From: a virus
Reading direction: 5' to 3' (one strand)
DNA length: 42,482 bases
Virus record (IMG/VR): IMGVR_UViG_3300022833_000022
Location: 1-42,482 of that record
Shown: positions 38,590 to 42,482 of the stretch, piece by piece
Layout of the letters: every line of letters starts with the position of its first letter
Position numbering within the stretch: position 1 is the stretch's first letter
Position numbers and translations under genes: made by a program
Notes under the pieces: generated by a model
What the model saw: only the letters and a program-made list of their open reading frames with translations
Databases searched by the model: none
Told to the model about the DNA's origin: nothing

Positions 38590-41574
38590 ATGAGTCAAGA
38601 ACTAAAACAAGTAATAAGACAGGAATACGTAAAATGTGCTAAAGACCCAGTACATTTCATGAAAAAGTACTGCTATATACAACACCCTCAAAGAGGTAGA
38701 ATACTATTTCACTTATTTCCCTTCCAAGAAACTACATTAAACCACTTCCAAGATAATGACTACTCTATAATACTAAAGTCAAGACAGCTCGGAATATCAA
38801 CTCTAGCAGCAGGGTTTTCACTATGGTTAATGACTTTTCATAAAGATAAGAATATACTTACATTAGCAACAACACAAGCTACTGCTAGAAACCTTGTAAC
38901 TAAAGTACAGTTTATGTACGAGAATCTACCTACCTGGTTACGAGTAGGGTCCGCAGAGAAGAATAAGTTAAGTTTAAGACTAGTTAACGGATCTAAGATA
39001 ACAGCTAAATCCTCTAACGCAGACGCCGCTAGATCGGAAGCAGTATCGTTACTGATAATTGACGAGGCAGCATTTATAGATAATATAGCTGAAACATGGG
39101 CGTCTGCTCAACAGACACTTGCAACAGGTGGAGGAGCTATAGTATTGTCATGTGTAGTAGGAGATACTTATGTAACTACCTCTGAAGGCATTAAGCAGGT
39201 AAAGGATTTTATAACGGAGAAGCAAGAACCCGGCTTTAATACAGTTAAACCTTACCACATACTAGGAAAAGGTAAAATTAGAGAAGGGCATCAATTCTAC
39301 CGAAACGGCACTGTCCCCACCTTGAAGATACATTCTAAAAATGCACAACTAGAAGGTTCAGAAAACCATAAACTATACACCTTCTCCGGTAATACCTACG
39401 GGTGGAATAAACTAGAGACCCTGAAGGTAGGAGACTTTGTAGCAGTGCAGGGGGGGCACCGTATTTGGGGAAATAACGATACTCTAAACTACCAAAATAT
39501 TGCTAAGAATAGAAAAAAATTAAACTTCAACACAGAGGAAATCACCCCGGACCTTAGTTACCTTTTCGGCCTCTACCTAGCAGAGGGCAGTTCTAACGGA
39601 ACAACTACAATAGACATCACCTGCGGGGATGATCAAGATATAGATAGAGAACTTAATAAGTTAGACCTATATTACAGCAGAACCGATGGGAGATTGGCTA
39701 AAAGGCTCTGTTCTACCTCTTTAGTGGATATTTTTAATAAAGTAGGTTTTGAACTAGGCGAACATACAGCGCTAACTAAGTTCCTTCCTAAGAAGATACT
39801 TTCGATGTCGGAGAAGAATATAGCTGCCGTGGTTCAAGGAATGTTTGACGGGGACGGGTGTGCTACTGTAAAAGGATTAGTGACTTATGCAAGTATCTCT
39901 AAAGACCTAGTGGAGGGTTTACGTAGCATACTCTTAAACTTCGGAGTATATAGTAGAGTCTATGTGAGGACAGCACTGCATAGTAACGCATATGTCGCTT
40001 CAAAACGAGAGCAGGGTTGTGAATGGGCCTTCGAATGGAATAAACATAAACACGACTGTTATATTTTAGAGATAACCGGTGAAGGTTTAGAGATTTTTCA
40101 TAAGCACATTGGATTCCGCATAGACAGGAAGCAATTAAATTTAAAGACATCAGTACATAACTATAAAAAACAAACTAGGAAATCCACCTTAGACTTAATA
40201 CCGGCAGGAGATAACCTCATAAAATTGCTATATGACCGCTCAGAACTCTCACAGTACAGTTTTATAAAGGAATCTGAGAAGTCACTTAGCAACATCTTAA
40301 ATAGAACTAGGAGTAGGAAAACTATTCATTGTTCAAGGGCAACCGTAAAGGTCGTTTTTAGTAAATGGAAACATTTATTAAACGAGGAGGAGCTAACTCA
40401 CTGGGACAATATACTAGATGATAGAATACGGTGGAACATTATTAAGGAGATCACAGAAGGGGTTTCTGAGACGTATGACTTTTCTCTACCGGATAACATT
40501 AAAACAGAAGGGGAATGGTGTCATTCTGTAATATACAACGGTATGGTAGGACACCAAACCCCTTTCGGTACAGGTAATTGGTTCCATAAGACCTGGTGTG
40601 CAGCGGAGACAGGAGAAAATGCATTCTTACCTATCAAGTTACCGTGGTTCGTACACCCGGAAAGAGACCAAACCTGGAGAGATTCACAAGATGCTCAATT
40701 AGGAGATCCAAGGTTAGCAGCACAGGAGTGTGATGTTACATTCTCTACCTCTGGAGATACGGTAATATACGGCGACCTTATAGAATTTTATGAAGAGACC
40801 TATAGAAAAGATCCTGTAGAGAGAAGAGGGGTGGATAGAAACCTGTGGATATGGGAACCTGTAGACTATTCCAGAAACTACATGGTAGTAGCAGACGTAG
40901 CTCGAGGAGACGGAAAGGATTTCTCCGCTTTTCATATAATAGATATAGAAACGTGTAGCCAGGTTGGAGAATACAAAGGACAACTCCCCCCTAAAGAGTT
41001 TGCCCACCTATTAGTCGGAATATCGACAGAGTATAACAACGCACTGTTAGTAGTAGAGAATGCAAACATAGGATGGTCTACTATCGAAACAGTACAAGAA
41101 CGAGGTTATACTAATCTATACCATTCTCCAAAGTCTGGTAATGTTACCTCAGAAAGTTACTTCGACCCCCACGGGCTAAATACTAATATGACCCCAGGCT
41201 TTTCCAACACGTTAAAGACAAGGCCTCTTATAATAGCAAAACTACAAGAATCTATTAATGACAAGTCAGCGATAATACATTCAAAGAGAATGCTTGATGA
41301 ACTAAAAGTCTTTATATGGAGAAACAATAGAGCAGAAGCTCAAGGAGGTTATAACGATGATTTAACAATGTCTTGGGCAATAGCGATGTATGTAAGAGAA
41401 TCAGCCTTTAGAATACAGACTGGAAACGCTAACATCGTAAGAAGTGTATGGGAGAACATTACTACCACTAATAATAACCCAGACATAATCTATACTCCTC
41501 AAAGCGCCAACAACCCTACACAGATAGACAACGGTAAAGGAGGGTTCGAAGACATGTCTTGGATCTATAAATGA
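38590..41574 (+). CDS. 17: Terminase large subunit (gp17 type) with intein, 994 aa precursor
   Basis: Extein 1 (1-187) has a Walker A-like SRQLGIST (64-71) and Walker B LLIIDE (154-159); extein 2 (657-994) has nuclease acidic sites in VVADVARGDGKDFSAFHIID, LLVVENANIGW and NDDLTMSWAIAM. Removing residues 188-656 restores AIVLS joined to TPFGTGNWFHK, the ATPase coupling motif (S/T-T-P), and leaves 525 residues, close to the family's length. It drives DNA into the prohead and cuts the concatemer. It precedes the portal gene. Confidence 0.9.
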   Translation: MSQELKQVIRQEYVKCAKDPVHFMKKYCYIQHPQRGRILFHLFPFQETTLNHFQDNDYSIILKSRQLGISTLAAGFSLWLMTFHKDKNILTLATTQATARNLVTKVQFMYENLPTWLRVGSAEKNKLSLRLVNGSKITAKSSNADAARSEAVSLLIIDEAAFIDNIAETWASAQQTLATGGGAIVLSCVVGDTYVTTSEGIKQVKDFITEKQEPGFNTVKPYHILGKGKIREGHQFYRNGTVPTLKIHSKNAQLEGSENHKLYTFSGNTYGWNKLETLKVGDFVAVQGGHRIWGNNDTLNYQNIAKNRKKLNFNTEEITPDLSYLFGLYLAEGSSNGTTTIDITCGDDQDIDRELNKLDLYYSRTDGRLAKRLCSTSLVDIFNKVGFELGEHTALTKFLPKKILSMSEKNIAAVVQGMFDGDGCATVKGLVTYASISKDLVEGLRSILLNFGVYSRVYVRTALHSNAYVASKREQGCEWAFEWNKHKHDCYILEITGEGLEIFHKHIGFRIDRKQLNLKTSVHNYKKQTRKSTLDLIPAGDNLIKLLYDRSELSQYSFIKESEKSLSNILNRTRSRKTIHCSRATVKVVFSKWKHLLNEEELTHWDNILDDRIRWNIIKEITEGVSETYDFSLPDNIKTEGEWCHSVIYNGMVGHQTPFGTGNWFHKTWCAAETGENAFLPIKLPWFVHPERDQTWRDSQDAQLGDPRLAAQECDVTFSTSGDTVIYGDLIEFYEETYRKDPVERRGVDRNLWIWEPVDYSRNYMVVADVARGDGKDFSAFHIIDIETCSQVGEYKGQLPPKEFAHLLVGISTEYNNALLVVENANIGWSTIETVQERGYTNLYHSPKSGNVTSESYFDPHGLNTNMTPGFSNTLKTRPLIIAKLQESINDKSAIIHSKRMLDELKVFIWRNNRAEAQGGYNDDLTMSWAIAMYVRESAFRIQTGNANIVRSVWENITTTNNNPDIIYTPQSANNPTQIDNGKGGFEDMSWIYK
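39151..40557 (+). mobile_element. Intein with LAGLIDADG homing endonuclease in terminase
   Basis: Residues 188-656 (469 aa). The N-terminal splice block begins Cys188 (CVVGDTYVTTSEGI); a His in GSENHKL fits block B; LFGLYLAEG (325-333) and VVQGMFDGDG (414-423) are the paired LAGLIDADG motifs; the C-terminus reads VIYNGMVGHQ before Thr657. The last residue is Gln rather than the usual Asn, a known minority form. The DNA uses more GGG, CTC and AGG codons than the exteins, suggesting recent arrival. Confidence 0.9.
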
Positions 41575-41593
41575 TATAAGTAGCTTTTTCTGA

Positions 41594-41601
41594 TATTTAT
41601 A
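41594..41601 (+). promoter_or_regulatory. Late promoter TATTTATA
   Basis: Exact octamer, 16 nt before the portal start at 41618. Confidence 0.6.
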
Positions 41602-41617
41602 ACTATATTATAAATTA

Positions 41618-42482
41618 ATGGCAGACAAAAGTATATTAAACAGACTCAAAAGATTATTCTCCACAGATGTTATCATTAGAAATGTTGGAGGAGATCAGCT
41701 TAAAATAGCAGACGTTAACCAGATCCAGATGGCTGGTAATCTTGAAAATAACTCATTTCAAGATAAGTACTCAAGTATACACTCTACTAGCCCTTCATCA
41801 ATGTACGGTAATCAACAAGCGTATAACTACCAAACATTAAGAACACAACTATACTCAGAGTACGATATCATGGACACAGACGCTATAATAGCATCTACCT
41901 TAGATATAATATCTGAAGAAGCTACCTTAAAAAACGACCTAGGAGAAGTATTACATATAAAATCAGCAGATGAGAATATACAAAAAATACTTTACAATCT
42001 ATTTTACGATGTACTAAACATAGAATTTAACTTAGCCTGGTGGATAAGAAACGCATGTAAATATGGAGACTTCTTCCTAAAATTAGAAATCTCTGATAAG
42101 TACGGAGTATATAACGTAATTCCTTTCACAGCATTTCATATAGAGAGACAAGACGGTTACGATAAAGAACACCCAATGTCTACTAGATTTAGGTATAATG
42201 AAGGAGGACTATCAGGAGAAAGTTACGGATACTATAGCACTCCAAACTCTAATGATACGAAAGCAGTATACTTCGATAACTACGAAATGGCCCACTTTAG
42301 GTTATTAACAGACGTTAACTACCTACCGTACGGTCGATCATACTTAGAACCTGCTAGGAAATTATTTAAACAATATACTATGATGGAAGACGCAATGTTA
42401 GTACATAGAATTGTTAGAGCTCCTGAAAAAAGAATCTTCTATATGAATGTAGGAGGTATTGCCCCAGCTGAAGTTGAGAATT
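41618..42482 (+). CDS. 20: Portal protein gp20 type (3' partial), 288 residues visible
   Basis: Begins MADKSILNRLKRLFSTDVII and runs off the window. YSEYDIMDTDAIIASTLDI then ISEEATLKNDLGEVL, then LAWWIRNACKYGDFFLKL, and a YLPYGRSYLEPARKLFKQYT block are conserved gp20 features. The dodecameric portal sits at the head vertex, is the docking site of the terminase and joins head to tail. It follows TerL by 43 nt under its own late promoter, the usual 17-20 neighbourhood. Confidence 0.85.
   Translation, partial: MADKSILNRLKRLFSTDVIIRNVGGDQLKIADVNQIQMAGNLENNSFQDKYSSIHSTSPSSMYGNQQAYNYQTLRTQLYSEYDIMDTDAIIASTLDIISEEATLKNDLGEVLHIKSADENIQKILYNLFYDVLNIEFNLAWWIRNACKYGDFFLKLEISDKYGVYNVIPFTAFHIERQDGYDKEHPMSTRFRYNEGGLSGESYGYYSTPNSNDTKAVYFDNYEMAHFRLLTDVNYLPYGRSYLEPARKLFKQYTMMEDAMLVHRIVRAPEKRIFYMNVGGIAPAEVEN

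Noticed and set aside
1-42482. tRNA genes and CRISPR arrays
   Set aside because: I looked for T-loop GTTC-type cores with paired arms and for regularly spaced direct repeats; none was convincing by eye.

Overview
The window is part of a T4-like, contractile-tailed phage (myovirus) genome. The diagnostic genes are baseplate wedge proteins of the gp25 and gp6 types, a gp5-like hub/spike protein, a gp55-type late sigma factor, a large terminase (gp17 type) and the start of a gp20-type portal gene. All confident genes lie on the + strand. The host is probably a member of the Bacteroidota: early genes follow promoters of the form TAnnTTTA/G, sometimes with an upstream TTTG; starts are preceded by A-rich leaders rather than Shine-Dalgarno sequences; and a tail protein carries BspA-type (DUF285) repeats. 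These host indications are inference, not proof.

Layout. 1-850: a partial zinc-binding gene and two tiny ORFs, each followed by a palindrome, resembling a row of small gene cassettes. 760-2029: gene-poor, with a strongly purine-rich + strand and a possible leftward pair of hydrophobic ORFs. 2030-3195: small early genes behind near-identical promoters. 3200-4735: an AT-rich island without CCGG sites, holding a duplicated gene pair, a 23-residue-repeat protein and the N-terminal stump of a UvdE-type UV endonuclease. 4735-6160: further early genes, including a possible cysteine peptidase. 6160-7470: mostly non-coding, with hairpins and a 27-nt element shared in inverted orientation with position 1341. 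7470-12216: a small membrane-protein pair, a cluster of acidic proteins sharing an N-terminal NFN-x3-Y-L tag, an HD-domain protein and small genes. 12170-28726: late sigma factor, then baseplate and tail genes. 28740-30925: GIY-YIG nuclease, DnaG-type primase, RecB-like nuclease. 30938-38540: nucleotidyltransferases, a 1108-residue multidomain protein with two zinc-protease motifs, and small acidic or zinc-binding proteins. 38590-42482: terminase interrupted by a 469-residue intein, then the portal.

Working together. Two promoter classes can be read directly. Host-type TAnnTTTAG elements precede early genes and also the primase and the 35.9 kb operon. An exact TATTTATA octamer occurs 4-22 nt before the start of nine gene groups encoding mainly virion proteins, presumably used by the gp55-type sigma factor encoded here. 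Many genes are coupled by TAATG or ATGA overlaps. The most unusual material is the set of proteins with N-termini resembling T4 capsid-targeting peptides (x-E-Y/F-L/I-x-E), one of which is a nucleotidyltransferase directly coupled to the 1108-residue enzyme fusion. Together they suggest a packaged, protease-processed set of internal virion proteins.
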